From contig NZ_LWHB01000132.1 of NCBI RefSeq assembly GCF_001889065.1, positions 1 to 15,907 on the forward strand: 15,907 bases of DNA. Direction: 5' to 3'. The translations under genes were made by a program, and so were the position numbers. Source of the DNA: Suttonella ornithocola. GTDB lineage: Bacteria > Pseudomonadota > Gammaproteobacteria > Cardiobacteriales > Cardiobacteriaceae. The first letter of the stretch is position 1. Each line of letters starts with the position of its first letter. Positions 5,721 through 14,445 of this stretch are shown piece by piece. The notes beneath the pieces were generated by a model. It saw only the letters and a list, made by a program, of their open reading frames with translations. It did no database searches and had not been told where the DNA came from.

Positions 5721-6584
5721 TTAAAGGGTAATGCCCGTTTTAAGTTGCGCCATTGCTTGCTGCTCAATTTGACGAATACGTTCTGCAGATACTTGATATT
5801 TATCTGCTAAACTTTGTAGTGTTTCTTTTTTATCATCATTTAACCAACGTGCTTCTACAATTTCTCGGCTACGAGTATCAAGTTTTTCAAGTCCGGCGGT
5901 GAGTTGGGCTTGTAGCCGGTTTTCTTGTTCAGCAGATTCGGTATATTCAGCAGGGTCAATACTGTCATCAGTTAACCATGCAGATGGCGAAAAAGCGTCA
6001 TCGTCATCATTGTTGTCTGTTGGGTCAAATGCAATATCTTGTCCTTGAATACGGCTTTCCATTTCATAAACGTCTTTCGTTGAGACATTTAGCTCATTGG
6101 CAATGGCTTGTGCTTCTTCATCATTTAGCCAATTCATGGATTTTTTCAAACTGCGTAAGTTGAAAAAGAGTTTACGTTGCGATTTAGTGGTAGCGATTTT
6201 AACCATACGCCAATTACGAATAACGTATTCATGGATTTCTGATTTTATCCAGTGTACTGCAAAGGAAACTAAGCGTACACCTCTTTGGGGTTCAAAGCGT
6301 TTAACAGCTTTCATTAGCCCAACATTTCCTTCTTGAATAAGATCGCCTAGCGGTAATCCATATCCGCTAAAGCCACGAGCAATGTGCACAACAAATTTTA
6401 GATGATGGATAATGAGCGCTTGAGCGGCTTCTAAAGAGTTATTTTGTTGTAAGTCTTCAGCAAGTTTGCGTTCTTCTTCAGCATCTAGCATCGGAATTTG
6501 GCGCACTTTGGCGATATATTGGTCAATATCGCTACTTGGGGTCAACCATTGTGGTTGACTAAGTGCTAATGCTTTGGTTGTCAT
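5721..6584 (-). CDS. rpoH: Heat-shock sigma factor RpoH (sigma-32)
   Basis: Alternative sigma factor directing RNA polymerase to heat-shock promoters, 287 aa. Region 1.2/2 runs from about residue 20 to 130, with HHLKFVVHIARGFSGYGLPL, DLIQEGNVGLMKAVKRFEP and LVSFAVHWIKSEIHEYVIRN. The diagnostic RpoH box QRKLFFNLR is at 136-144, distinguishing it from RpoD and RpoS. Region 4 (about 225-282) ends with the helix-turn-helix YQVSAERIRQIEQQAM. An acidic stretch (DPTDNNDDDDAF, about 187-198) lies between regions 3 and 4. AGGAAA precedes the ATG. In E. coli rpoH follows ftsY-ftsE-ftsX; here it follows ftsY directly after 28 bp, so it may be co-transcribed with ftsY. No own promoter could be identified with confidence. 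Confidence 0.96.
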   Translation of the reverse strand: MTTKALALSQPQWLTPSSDIDQYIAKVRQIPMLDAEEERKLAEDLQQNNSLEAAQALIIHHLKFVVHIARGFSGYGLPLGDLIQEGNVGLMKAVKRFEPQRGVRLVSFAVHWIKSEIHEYVIRNWRMVKIATTKSQRKLFFNLRSLKKSMNWLNDEEAQAIANELNVSTKDVYEMESRIQGQDIAFDPTDNNDDDDAFSPSAWLTDDSIDPAEYTESAEQENRLQAQLTAGLEKLDTRSREIVEARWLNDDKKETLQSLADKYQVSAERIRQIEQQAMAQLKTGITL

Positions 6585-6612
6585 CTATTTTTCCTATAAA
6601 GTTTTAAAAATT

Positions 6613-7827
6613 CTATTGTGTATATAATAACGCTTTTACAAAGTCTTGTACGTTAAAAGGACGTAAATCGTCTGCTTTTTCTCCAACTCCAATAAATCGG
6701 ATGGGGAGTTTGAGCTTTTCAGTGATGGCAAAAATAATGCCACCTTTTGCAGTGCCGTCTAGTTTGGTAATGACAATGCCGTCTAATTGCATTGCTTCGT
6801 TAAAATGTTGTGCTTGACGTAGGGCATTTTGACCATTACCGGCATCAATAACGAGTAATGTTTGATGAGGTACGTTTCCATCTAGTTTCTGCAATACGCG
6901 TTTAACTTTTTTCAATTCTTCCATGAGGTGATCTTGTGTATGCAGACGCCCGGCGGTATCAATGATTAATACATCAATACTACGAGCTTTAGCAGACTGT
7001 AAGGCATCATAGGCAACTGAAGCAGAGTCTGCGCCGGTTTTTTGTGCAATGACTGGAACGTTATTTCTTTCGCCCCAAGTTTGTAATTGCTCAACGGCTG
7101 CTGCTCTAAAGGTATCTCCCGCAGCTAACATGACTTTTTTGCCCTCAGATTTAAATTGGTGTGCCAGTTTACCAATAGTAGTAGTTTTGCCGGCACCGTT
7201 AATGCCAACCATTAAGATGACATAAGGCTGATGGGTTTCTATGTCTAGTGGCTGTTCGTAAGGCTGGAGAAGGGTTTCCATTTGCTCAGCAACAGCTTTT
7301 TGAACCGCTTGAGCATCATTGAGTTGGTTTCGAGAAATTTGCTCGGTAACTTGCGTAATGATTTTCTCGGTGATTTCCATGCCAACGTCAGCAGTGAGTA
7401 AACGCATTTCGAGCTCGTCAATAAGATCTTGATCTAGCGCTTTTTTGCCAAGAAATAAATCTGCGAAGCTATTTCTTGTTTTCGCAAGTCCATCTCGTAA
7501 GCGAGCAAAATAGCCTGTTTTTTCTGGTTTTTCAGCAGGCTGTGGAAGCGGTTCTGCGGCAGGTGTTTCAGTAATGGTTTGTTCGGTTTCTAGCGTATCA
7601 ACTTTCTCAGTTTCTGTCTGTGGTGTTTCGGTTTTTTCTTGAGATAGAGATTCTGAAGGGATGGTTTCATTTAGAAAGGTTGTTCCCTCAGTTTCTACAG
7701 CAGTTTCAGAAGGCGCTTCTTCTTGATTATTTTGTTCTTCGTTCTGAATGTCTTCGTTTTCTTGCTGAGATGTTTCTTGTGTTTCAGTAGTTGTTTTTTT
7801 AGATTTTTTGAACCAATTAAAGACCAT
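6613..7827 (-). CDS. ftsY: Signal recognition particle receptor FtsY
   Basis: Membrane-associated SRP-receptor GTPase that brings ribosome-SRP complexes to the Sec translocon. The 404-aa protein has an acidic, low-complexity A domain rich in Glu, Gln and Thr (about 1-100), then the N domain (about 105-195), then the G domain with P-loop GINGAGKT (208-215), AAGDTFRAAAVEQL (235-248), DTAGR (290-294), TKLDGTAKGG (354-363) and FIGVGEKADDLRPF (378-391). The N-terminus MVFNWFKKSKK resembles the amphipathic membrane-targeting start of other FtsY proteins. AGAGGG lies at a proper distance from the ATG. It follows folB by 9 bp and precedes rpoH by 28 bp; the usual ftsEX pair is not present between them. 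Confidence 0.97.
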   Translation of the reverse strand: MVFNWFKKSKKTTTETQETSQQENEDIQNEEQNNQEEAPSETAVETEGTTFLNETIPSESLSQEKTETPQTETEKVDTLETEQTITETPAAEPLPQPAEKPEKTGYFARLRDGLAKTRNSFADLFLGKKALDQDLIDELEMRLLTADVGMEITEKIITQVTEQISRNQLNDAQAVQKAVAEQMETLLQPYEQPLDIETHQPYVILMVGINGAGKTTTIGKLAHQFKSEGKKVMLAAGDTFRAAAVEQLQTWGERNNVPVIAQKTGADSASVAYDALQSAKARSIDVLIIDTAGRLHTQDHLMEELKKVKRVLQKLDGNVPHQTLLVIDAGNGQNALRQAQHFNEAMQLDGIVITKLDGTAKGGIIFAITEKLKLPIRFIGVGEKADDLRPFNVQDFVKALLYTQ

Positions 7828-7836
7828 AGTACCCTC

Positions 7837-8196
7837 TTATTGTTCGCGACGGCGATGCATTTTTATACCAACCTCACGCGTGGCAGCAATAGCTCCCGGT
7901 TTTTGTAGGGTTATCGTGATGGCATCAACAGGAAATTCCGCAAATAAGGCATCAATCAATGCGGCAGCAAAGGTTTCTAGTAAGCCAAATTCGGAATGTT
8001 GCGCAAAGTCTAGAGTGTAATCAGCAACATCAGCATAGCTAATAGCATCTGCAACATCATCACTTTCCGCAGCAGCAGTAAAATCTGTTTCTAGCGCCAA
8101 ATCGATAATCAATGTTTGCTTCTTAAGGCGTTCGTGGGGCAAAATGCCAATGATTGCCTCAACAGCAAGGTTATTTAGGAAAATGGTGTCTTTCAT
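7837..8196 (-). CDS. folB: Dihydroneopterin aldolase FolB
   Basis: Folate-pathway enzyme cleaving 7,8-dihydroneopterin to 6-hydroxymethyl-dihydropterin and glycolaldehyde; it forms octameric tunnels. The protein from the ATG at 8196 (MKDTIFLNNLAVEAIIGILP) is 119 aa. Active-site residues by family are E22 in the GILPHE turn, Y54 in SYADVADY and K99 in LQKPGA. An in-frame ATG at 8205 would add MHF; neither start has a clear Shine-Dalgarno, and 8196 matches the usual N-terminus better. It is divergent from plsY, an arrangement also found in E. coli, and reads into ftsY after 9 bp. Confidence 0.93.
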   Translation of the reverse strand: MKDTIFLNNLAVEAIIGILPHERLKKQTLIIDLALETDFTAAAESDDVADAISYADVADYTLDFAQHSEFGLLETFAAALIDALFAEFPVDAITITLQKPGAIAATREVGIKMHRRREQ

Positions 8197-8244
8197 AAAA
8201 TGCATCGTTTTGAAAGGGTATGATTATCTCAGAGGAGTTTTTAA

Positions 8245-8853
8245 ATGGAAAGTACTGCTTGGTTATTTGTGATAATAGGGGCAGCTGTTGGTTATCTTTT
8301 AGGTTCGGTAAGTAGCGCTGTTGTTGTTTGTAAGATGATGGGGTTACCTGACCCACGCACGCAAGGCTCTGGCAATCCCGGCGCAACAAATGTACTGAGA
8401 GTCGGAGGAAAAAAAGCTGCAGCTTTAACCTTAGCAGGGGATTTGTTAAAGGGTTTATTGGCAGTTTTAATTATTCGTTGGCTATTTCCGCTAAATGAAT
8501 TAGCTTGGTTAGCCGCTGGTATGGGCGCTTTTTTAGGGCATATGTTTCCTGTTTTTTTTGGCTTTAAGGGCGGAAAAGGCGTAGCAACGGCGCTTGGCGT
8601 GTTACTCGTCTGGGATTGGCGAGTGGCGCTGATTGTTTTAGGCATTTGGTTAACGGTTTTTGCAATTACTAGAGTGTCTTCTTTGTCTGCGTTAATTGCC
8701 GCTTTTTGTGCGCCGTGGTTGGCTTTTTTAATGATTGATAATATTAAGTTGCCAATGATGATTTTAGCGATGGTCGCAATTTTGATTTACCGTCATAAGG
8801 ATAATATTCGTCGTTTACGCAGTGGAGAAGAGTCTGCATTTAAAAAACGGTGA
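8245..8853 (+). CDS. plsY: Glycerol-3-phosphate acyltransferase PlsY
   Basis: Inner-membrane enzyme that acylates glycerol-3-phosphate with acyl phosphate, the first step of phospholipid synthesis in the PlsX/Y route. The 202-aa protein has about five membrane segments and all three family motifs: near residues 39-52 (TQGSGNPGATNVLR), at 98-115 (GHMFPVFFGFKGGKGVAT) and near the C-terminus (IYRHKDNIRRL). It begins with a membrane segment, AWLFVIIGAAVGYLLGSVSS. The strong GAGGAG Shine-Dalgarno sits 7 nt before the ATG. It is divergent from folB with a 48-bp gap. No terminator hairpin is seen between it and the next gene, which has its own extended -10. Confidence 0.96.
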   Translation: MESTAWLFVIIGAAVGYLLGSVSSAVVVCKMMGLPDPRTQGSGNPGATNVLRVGGKKAAALTLAGDLLKGLLAVLIIRWLFPLNELAWLAAGMGAFLGHMFPVFFGFKGGKGVATALGVLLVWDWRVALIVLGIWLTVFAITRVSSLSALIAAFCAPWLAFLMIDNIKLPMMILAMVAILIYRHKDNIRRLRSGEESAFKKR

Positions 8854-8876
8854 GAAATAAGATTTTTCTGAGGATT

Positions 8877-8885
8877 TGTTATACT
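8877..8885 (+). promoter_or_regulatory. Candidate extended -10 promoter for the gloA2-gdhB unit
   Basis: TGTTATACT is an extended -10 (TGn followed by TATACT at 8880-8885) in the 63-bp gap after plsY; no matching -35 is needed or seen. Transcription would begin about 8892, leaving a leader of about 25 nt that contains the strong AGAGGAAGAGGAGAG Shine-Dalgarno region of the VOC gene. Confidence 0.55.
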
Positions 8886-8916
8886 AAGCTTACTATTTTT
8901 AGAGGAAGAGGAGAGC

Positions 8917-9294
8917 ATGGAAATTCATCATGTTGCAGTGATTACTTCCAATTATCCGAAATCGAAGTTTTTTTATTCAGAGCTTCTTGGATTAGAGGTT
9001 TTAGCGGAACATTATCGGGAAGCTCGCGATTCTTGGAAGTGTGATTTAGGCAGTCAGGGAAGGTATCTGATTGAACTATTTTCTTTTCCTAATCCTCCTT
9101 CACGTCCAAATGTGCCTGAAGCCTGCGGTGCACGGCATATTGCTTTTGCCGTTGCTGATGTGGGTCAAAAGCATCAAGCGCTTTCTGCAAAAGGGATAGT
9201 ATGCGAACCCATTCGTATTGATGAGTTTACTGGTAAGTCTTTTTTCTTTATTAAAGATCCAGATGGATTACCCATTGAGTTTTATCAATCTTAA
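8917..9294 (+). CDS. gloA2: VOC-family protein, YaeR/GloA2-type glyoxalase I homologue
   Basis: A 125-aa vicinal-oxygen-chelate protein closely resembling E. coli YaeR (GloA2). Shared segments include HHVAVITSNYPKSKFFYSEL, the diagnostic YREARDSWK (33-41), IELFSFPNPPSRP (52-64), PEACGARHIAF and KDPDGLPIEFYQ. Predicted metal ligands of the fold are H5, E53, H74 and E121. YaeR is a glyoxalase I-like protein whose physiological substrate is not firmly known, so action on methylglyoxal is an inference. The ATG has a strong purine-rich ribosome binding site. Only 15 bp separate it from the glutamate dehydrogenase gene, so the two likely form one transcript. Confidence 0.93.
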   Translation: MEIHHVAVITSNYPKSKFFYSELLGLEVLAEHYREARDSWKCDLGSQGRYLIELFSFPNPPSRPNVPEACGARHIAFAVADVGQKHQALSAKGIVCEPIRIDEFTGKSFFFIKDPDGLPIEFYQS

Positions 9295-9309
9295 CTGTTA
9301 GGAATCACT

Positions 9310-12300
9310 ATGACGCTAACTGATGATCGTTTACAGGCAGTTTTGAAAAAGCTGCCTTCTTTGGAAACGCAAACGCATGACCGCCTAGCGGCATTTGCGC
9401 CTCTTTATTTTAGCCATCTTGCGCAAGATGATGCCGCTACGTTGTCTGATACGGCTTTAGCGGGAATGTTATTAACGCACTTTTCTTTATTAGCGCGTTA
9501 TAGCGGTAAGGCGCCTGTCATTCGTGTATTTAATCCTGATGTAGAAAGTGATGGTTATGGCAGCGACCATACGGTAATTGAAATTGTGGTCAGAAACCGT
9601 CCGTTTTTGGTGGATACTTTGGTGATGGCTTTGGATGCAGCGGAAGTAGTCATGCATCGCTTGTTGCATACGATTGTTCATCTCTCTAGAGATAATGACG
9701 GCAATATTGTGGCGATTGATAAGGTTTCAGAAAGTAGTGATACACATGTATCAATTATGTATTGCGAAATTGATCGTTTAGAAAATCAGGCAGCATTAGA
9801 GGGAATTGCAGAAAAGCTAAGAGAAAAGATTAGTTTGTTAGATGTAGTTGTCGGAGATTGGGGCGCAATGGCAGATAAGCTTAATGTCATTTGTCAATCA
9901 CTGACTGACCAAGAGTTATCTTATAGTGAATATGCGCTAGAAGAAGTTCGTGCTTTTTTAGAATGGATGGCAGATGGGCATTTTACTTTTTTAGGCTTTA
10001 GAGAATATCGCATCCAGGAAAATGCTGAAGGGCAACGAGAGTGGCATCGTGTTGGTGGCAGTGGCTTAGGGGTTCTGAGAGAAAAGGGGCAGGATAAGAT
10101 TTCTGCGAGCTTTGCGAATTTACCGACCGATTTGCAAACGCGTATGATGCAACCAGAAGTGTTGCGTTTTTCTAAAGCAGATCAGGTTTCGCCAGTGCAT
10201 CGTCCGGTTTATATGGATATGCTAGGGATTCAAAAGATTGATGAAAAAGGCTTGGTGGTTGGTGAGTATCGTTTTCTTGGGTTGTTAACCGCTAGCGCTT
10301 ATCAGCTTACGCCTGATCAAATTCCACTGTTACGCGATAAGGTATCAGCAGTATTAGCGCGCGCCGCCTTACCAACGCAAGGACATGCAGATAAGAAAAT
10401 GCGCCATATTTTAAATCAGATGCCACGTGATGATTTGTTTCAGGCAGATGTCGATACGCTTTACCCAATGGCTTTAGGTATTTTGCAATTACAAGATCGG
10501 AAACGTTTACGTTTATTTGCACGAACAGATAGTTATCGACGATTTGTTTCGTGTTTGGTCTATGTTCCTCGGGACAAGTTTTCAACAGAAATGCGCGTTA
10601 AAATGCAAAAGATTCTGATGAAGGCGTTTGGTGGAAAGGCGTTGGAGTTTAATACGCGCTTTTCTGATGCGCATCATGCTCGTATTCATGTGCATATTCG
10701 TACAGAGCCTAGTAGTATCCAGTTTCCGGATTTGGCAGAGGTAGAGGCGCAGTTAACCGCAGCAATGCGCGAATGGAAAGATGATTTTGCAACGGAATTA
10801 AGTCGAGCAAAAGGCGAAGTGGAAGCCAATCGTTTACAGCGGAAATATCAACAGGCTTATCCCGCCGCTTATCGTGAAATGACTTCACCGGCGGTGGCAG
10901 TTGTCGATACGCAGCGATTAGAAGCACTGTCTGAGTCACAACCTTTGGGGTTACATTTGTTTCAAAGCAGTGGCGAACGCAAAGATCGTTTGCATTTGAA
11001 ATTATATGGCAGACAAGAAGCGCCGACCTTGACCTATATTTTGCCAAAGCTAGAGCATTTTGGCGTGTTGGTAAGTGCCGCTCATCCGTTTAAGATTCAA
11101 CCAAATGCAAATGATGCACTCTGGATGCAGCAATATGATTTGGCATTGCGGGATGTGCAGAGTATTGATATGGCAGTGGTTCGCGCGCAGTTTGAAAATG
11201 CATTTTTGCGGGTTTGTAGTGGAGAAATTGAAAGCGATCGCTTAAATGAGTTGGTGCTAACCAGTCAGCTAAATGCGGATGAAGTCGTAATTTTACGCGC
11301 TTTAGCACGCTATATGATTCAAGCAAGAGCGCCTTTCTCCGCAGATTATATTCATCAAACGTTAGTGAAAAATGCCAAAATTGCGGTGGCTTTGATTCAG
11401 CTATTCCATGCACGATTAAATCCAAAATCGTTAGAAACAGAAGCAGAAAAATATCAAACCTTAATTGAAGATTATCTGCAAGAAGTGGCAAGTTTAGATG
11501 AAGATCGAATTTTGCATTGGTATCTCACGTTGATTAACGCTATTTTGCGCACCAATTTTTATCAGCGCAATGAGGATGGCAGCCGAAAAAATCGCTTGTC
11601 TTTCAAATTTAATTCTCAGGCAATTCCTGAATTGCCAAAACCGCGTCCAATGGTAGAGATTTTTGTGTATTCACCAAAAGTGGAAGCCGTGCATTTGCGT
11701 GGTGGAAAAGTTGCCCGCGGTGGATTGCGGTGGTCGGATCGAATGGAGGATTTCCGGACAGAAGTGCTAGGGTTAGTTAAAGCACAAATGGTTAAAAATG
11801 CTGTGATTGTACCCGTCGGTTCAAAAGGCGGATTTGTGGTGAAAACACCAACGGCTTCTCGTGAAGCAATGATGGCAGAAGGCATCGAATGCTATAAGAC
11901 TTTTATCCGAGGGTTATTAGATATCACGGATAATTTGGTGGAAGGTAAAGTTGTTCCGCCAAAAGATACCGTTCGCCATGATGGTGATGATCCCTATTTG
12001 GTCGTTGCAGCGGATAAAGGCACCGCAAGTTTTTCTGACATTGCTAATGCAGAGGCAAAAGCGTACGGCTTTTGGTTAGGAGATGCTTTTGCAAGCGGTG
12101 GTTCTGTGGGTTATGACCATAAGGGCATGGGAATTACTGCTAGAGGTGCTTGGGAATCAGTTAAGCGCCATTTCCGCCATTTAGGTAAGGATATTCAGAA
12201 AGAAGATTTTACCGTGATTGGCATTGGCGATATGAGCGGGGATGTCTTTGGTAACGGAATGTTACTTTCTAAGCATATTCGGTTACAAGCGGCATTTAAC

Positions 12301-14064
12301 CACTTACATATTTTTATTGACCCAAGTCCAGATGCAGAAAGCAGTTATCAAGAGCGTAAGCGATTATTTGAGTTGCCGCGTTCAAATTGGGCGGATTACC
12401 AAAGTAGCTTAATTAGTAAAGGCGGAGGTGTTTTTTCTCGGGCAGATAAATCAATTGTTATTACGCCAGAGATGAAAGCAGCATTTGGTATCGAGGCAGA
12501 GCGCTTAACCCCCAATGAACTGATTCAACAATTATTAAAAGCGCCAGTAGAACTACTCTGGAATGGCGGCATTGGAACATATATCAAACATAGTGAAGAA
12601 ACGCATTCAGAAGTAGGCGATCGTGCAAATGATGCCTTACGTGTCAATGGAAATGAGGTTCAGGCCAAAGTCATTGGCGAGGGCGGAAATCTTGGTGTGA
12701 CTCAGCGTGGACGCATTGAATATGCACAAAATGGCGGCAGAATTTATACCGATGCGATTGATAATAGTGGCGGGGTAAATTGCTCTGACCATGAGGTTAA
12801 TATCAAAATCCTACTCAATGCAGTCGTTGAAAAAGGAGATATGACTGAAAAACAACGTAACACGTTATTAGCAGAAATGACTGATGAAGTGGCAAAATTG
12901 GTATTACGTCAAAATTATCTTCAACCACAAGCGATAGAAACGGCTGCTGCAAATCCTGCTTTAATTAGCGAACATGCGCGAATTATTCGACAATTAGAGC
13001 GAGAAGGGCGATTAGACAGAGCTATCGAATATTTACCCGATGAAGAAACCTTACGCGAACGTCGTAAAAATGGTCAAGGTTTGACTAATCCAGAATTAGC
13101 AGTGCTTTTGGCGTATAGCAAAATGTGGTTATACGATCAATTACTAGCCAGTCAGTTGCCAGATAATCCTTATTTTAGTGCGGAATTGGAGCGGTATTTC
13201 CCCTCTATGCTAAGTGAAAAATATACGCAGCAAATGCGCGAGCATCGCTTGCATAGAGAAATTATCGCCACTTATCTAACGAACTCGCTTATCAACCGAA
13301 TGGGAGCAGCGTTTGTATTCCGTGTCGCAGAAGATAGCGGTGCTGATATTTGCGATATTGCTAGTGCGTATGCTATTGCTCGAGAAGTATTTGATGCGCG
13401 AGATTATTGGCAAATGATTGCTCAGCTAGATAATCAAGTACCGGCACAAGCACAAATTACGCTTGGGCAAACCTTACGTCAATTGATTTCAAAAGCAACA
13501 TATTGGTTCTTAAGACAATTACCTAAGCCAATAGAAGTTGATACGGCTATTGAGCGTTTTAAATCTCGCGTTACGACACTTTGCCAACAACATCCAGCGA
13601 TACAAACCATCGATCAAACCTTAATTGATAATTGGCAAGCGCAAGGTATCCCAGCAGACATTGCTCAAGCATTTGCGACTTTAACAAATGCTTACGCTGC
13701 GTTAGATATTGCTTTACTCACAGAAAAAAGTGATATGGATATTCAGTTGGTGGCAGATCAGTATGTTCAATTGCGTGAACTTTTAAAAGGAGAGTGGTTT
13801 ATTGAGCAGATGGAAACATTGCCAGCAGAGAGTTATTGGGAACGTCGAGCGGTAAACGCTTTGCAAACTACTTATCACACAACCTTAAGCGCATTAACTG
13901 AAAAAATACTTTCGCAGCAAGTCTCTATCGCACAATGGCAAAAAACACATCAAGACAATTTGGCGCATCTTTATCAAAGCATTGAAGAGCTAGATAAAGA
14001 AAACATTAGTTTAGCCAGTCTATCGGTTTTGCTGGGTGAAATTGCAGTTTTAGATGCACAGTGA
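9310..14064 (+). CDS. gdhB: NAD-specific glutamate dehydrogenase, large (180-kDa) class
   Basis: Oxidatively deaminates L-glutamate to 2-oxoglutarate with NAD+, feeding amino-acid carbon to the TCA cycle. At 1584 aa it matches the large class found in Pseudomonas and many proteobacteria (about 1600 aa). The N-terminal ~700 residues hold the regulatory, ACT-like part (for example RNRPFLVDTLVMALDAAEVV near 97-116). The catalytic core begins about residue 780, with the substrate segment ARGGLRWSDRMEDFRTEVLG (802-821), the GSKGGFVVK lysine region (837-845), and the nucleotide-binding VIGIGDMSGDVFGNGML (969-985). LLWNGGIGTYIK and GEGGNLGVTQRGRIEYA follow, then a helical C-terminal domain. AGGAA precedes the ATG. 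The frame is intact throughout and a strong terminator hairpin follows 29 bp after the stop. Confidence 0.97.
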   Translation: MTLTDDRLQAVLKKLPSLETQTHDRLAAFAPLYFSHLAQDDAATLSDTALAGMLLTHFSLLARYSGKAPVIRVFNPDVESDGYGSDHTVIEIVVRNRPFLVDTLVMALDAAEVVMHRLLHTIVHLSRDNDGNIVAIDKVSESSDTHVSIMYCEIDRLENQAALEGIAEKLREKISLLDVVVGDWGAMADKLNVICQSLTDQELSYSEYALEEVRAFLEWMADGHFTFLGFREYRIQENAEGQREWHRVGGSGLGVLREKGQDKISASFANLPTDLQTRMMQPEVLRFSKADQVSPVHRPVYMDMLGIQKIDEKGLVVGEYRFLGLLTASAYQLTPDQIPLLRDKVSAVLARAALPTQGHADKKMRHILNQMPRDDLFQADVDTLYPMALGILQLQDRKRLRLFARTDSYRRFVSCLVYVPRDKFSTEMRVKMQKILMKAFGGKALEFNTRFSDAHHARIHVHIRTEPSSIQFPDLAEVEAQLTAAMREWKDDFATELSRAKGEVEANRLQRKYQQAYPAAYREMTSPAVAVVDTQRLEALSESQPLGLHLFQSSGERKDRLHLKLYGRQEAPTLTYILPKLEHFGVLVSAAHPFKIQPNANDALWMQQYDLALRDVQSIDMAVVRAQFENAFLRVCSGEIESDRLNELVLTSQLNADEVVILRALARYMIQARAPFSADYIHQTLVKNAKIAVALIQLFHARLNPKSLETEAEKYQTLIEDYLQEVASLDEDRILHWYLTLINAILRTNFYQRNEDGSRKNRLSFKFNSQAIPELPKPRPMVEIFVYSPKVEAVHLRGGKVARGGLRWSDRMEDFRTEVLGLVKAQMVKNAVIVPVGSKGGFVVKTPTASREAMMAEGIECYKTFIRGLLDITDNLVEGKVVPPKDTVRHDGDDPYLVVAADKGTASFSDIANAEAKAYGFWLGDAFASGGSVGYDHKGMGITARGAWESVKRHFRHLGKDIQKEDFTVIGIGDMSGDVFGNGMLLSKHIRLQAAFNHLHIFIDPSPDAESSYQERKRLFELPRSNWADYQSSLISKGGGVFSRADKSIVITPEMKAAFGIEAERLTPNELIQQLLKAPVELLWNGGIGTYIKHSEETHSEVGDRANDALRVNGNEVQAKVIGEGGNLGVTQRGRIEYAQNGGRIYTDAIDNSGGVNCSDHEVNIKILLNAVVEKGDMTEKQRNTLLAEMTDEVAKLVLRQNYLQPQAIETAAANPALISEHARIIRQLEREGRLDRAIEYLPDEETLRERRKNGQGLTNPELAVLLAYSKMWLYDQLLASQLPDNPYFSAELERYFPSMLSEKYTQQMREHRLHREIIATYLTNSLINRMGAAFVFRVAEDSGADICDIASAYAIAREVFDARDYWQMIAQLDNQVPAQAQITLGQTLRQLISKATYWFLRQLPKPIEVDTAIERFKSRVTTLCQQHPAIQTIDQTLIDNWQAQGIPADIAQAFATLTNAYAALDIALLTEKSDMDIQLVADQYVQLRELLKGEWFIEQMETLPAESYWERRAVNALQTTYHTTLSALTEKILSQQVSIAQWQKTHQDNLAHLYQSIEELDKENISLASLSVLLGEIAVLDAQ

Positions 14065-14092
14065 GAGAAATAGTGATTAAATAATATCTCAT

Positions 14093-14124
14093 AATCCCCC
14101 GCCAAAAGACTTGGTGGGGGATTT
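14093..14124 (+). terminator. Rho-independent terminator after gdhB
   Basis: A hairpin with a stem of about 13 bp (AATCCCCCGCCAA paired with TTGGTGGGGGATT, one G-T pair) around the 5-nt loop AAGAC, followed by a short T/A-rich stretch (TTTATAT). The G/C core is very stable. It lies between gdhB and the small acidic gene. Confidence 0.85.
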
Positions 14125-14153
14125 ATATGAAAGGTTAACTATAAGGTGAAAAT

Positions 14154-14375
14154 ATGTTTCCTGATACTGATTACGAATTTGATGACGATTTTACTGATGC
14201 TTACGATGAAGAAGATGCGTTAGATTTTGAAGAGGACGATATCCGCGAGCTAGGTAGTGATCCTCTCGATTGGGGTGATGGGATAGCGCGCGACGAAGAA
14301 GATGGCTGGTTTTATGGCGATGATGACCAAGACGAATTCAGAGAAGAAGACGGCTATTTTTATGATGATGAATAA
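14154..14375 (+). CDS. Extremely acidic, aromatic-rich 73-aa protein of unknown function
   Basis: I do not recognise this protein. By count 35 of 73 residues (48%) are Asp or Glu, with only three Arg and no Lys or His, so the net charge is about -32. Fourteen residues (19%) are Phe, Tyr or Trp, spaced among the acids. The C-terminal part contains an imperfect repeat: EEDGWFYGDD (48-57) and EEDGYFYDDE (64-73). There is no signal peptide or membrane segment and no Cys. The start is supported by AAGGTG with a 5-nt spacer. It lies just after the gdhB terminator, leaving only about 30 bp for a promoter, and is followed by a strong AT-rich hairpin. A DNA-mimic, metal-binding or chaperone-like role is conceivable, but none is shown. 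Confidence 0.72.
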   Translation: MFPDTDYEFDDDFTDAYDEEDALDFEEDDIRELGSDPLDWGDGIARDEEDGWFYGDDDQDEFREEDGYFYDDE

Positions 14376-14393
14376 TCAATAATATAGCGGTGT

Positions 14394-14445
14394 CCCAGAA
14401 AAATACATACAACAGATATATAGTTACTGTTGTATGTATTTTGGG
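14394..14445. repeat. Long hairpin: 16-bp perfect inverted repeat
   Basis: AAAATACATACAACAG (14400-14415) and its exact complement CTGTTGTATGTATTTT (14427-14442) flank an 11-nt loop; CCC (14394-14396) and GGG (14443-14445) extend the stem past a 3-nt bulge. It starts 18 bp after the acidic gene stop. It may be that gene's terminator, which would be atypical as no T-run follows the stem, or a mobile-element relic. Confidence 0.85.

Noticed and set aside
9490..11885. Long minus-strand frames opposite gdhB
   Set aside because: They lie fully antisense to an intact, well-conserved gene, have no ribosome binding sites and resemble no protein.
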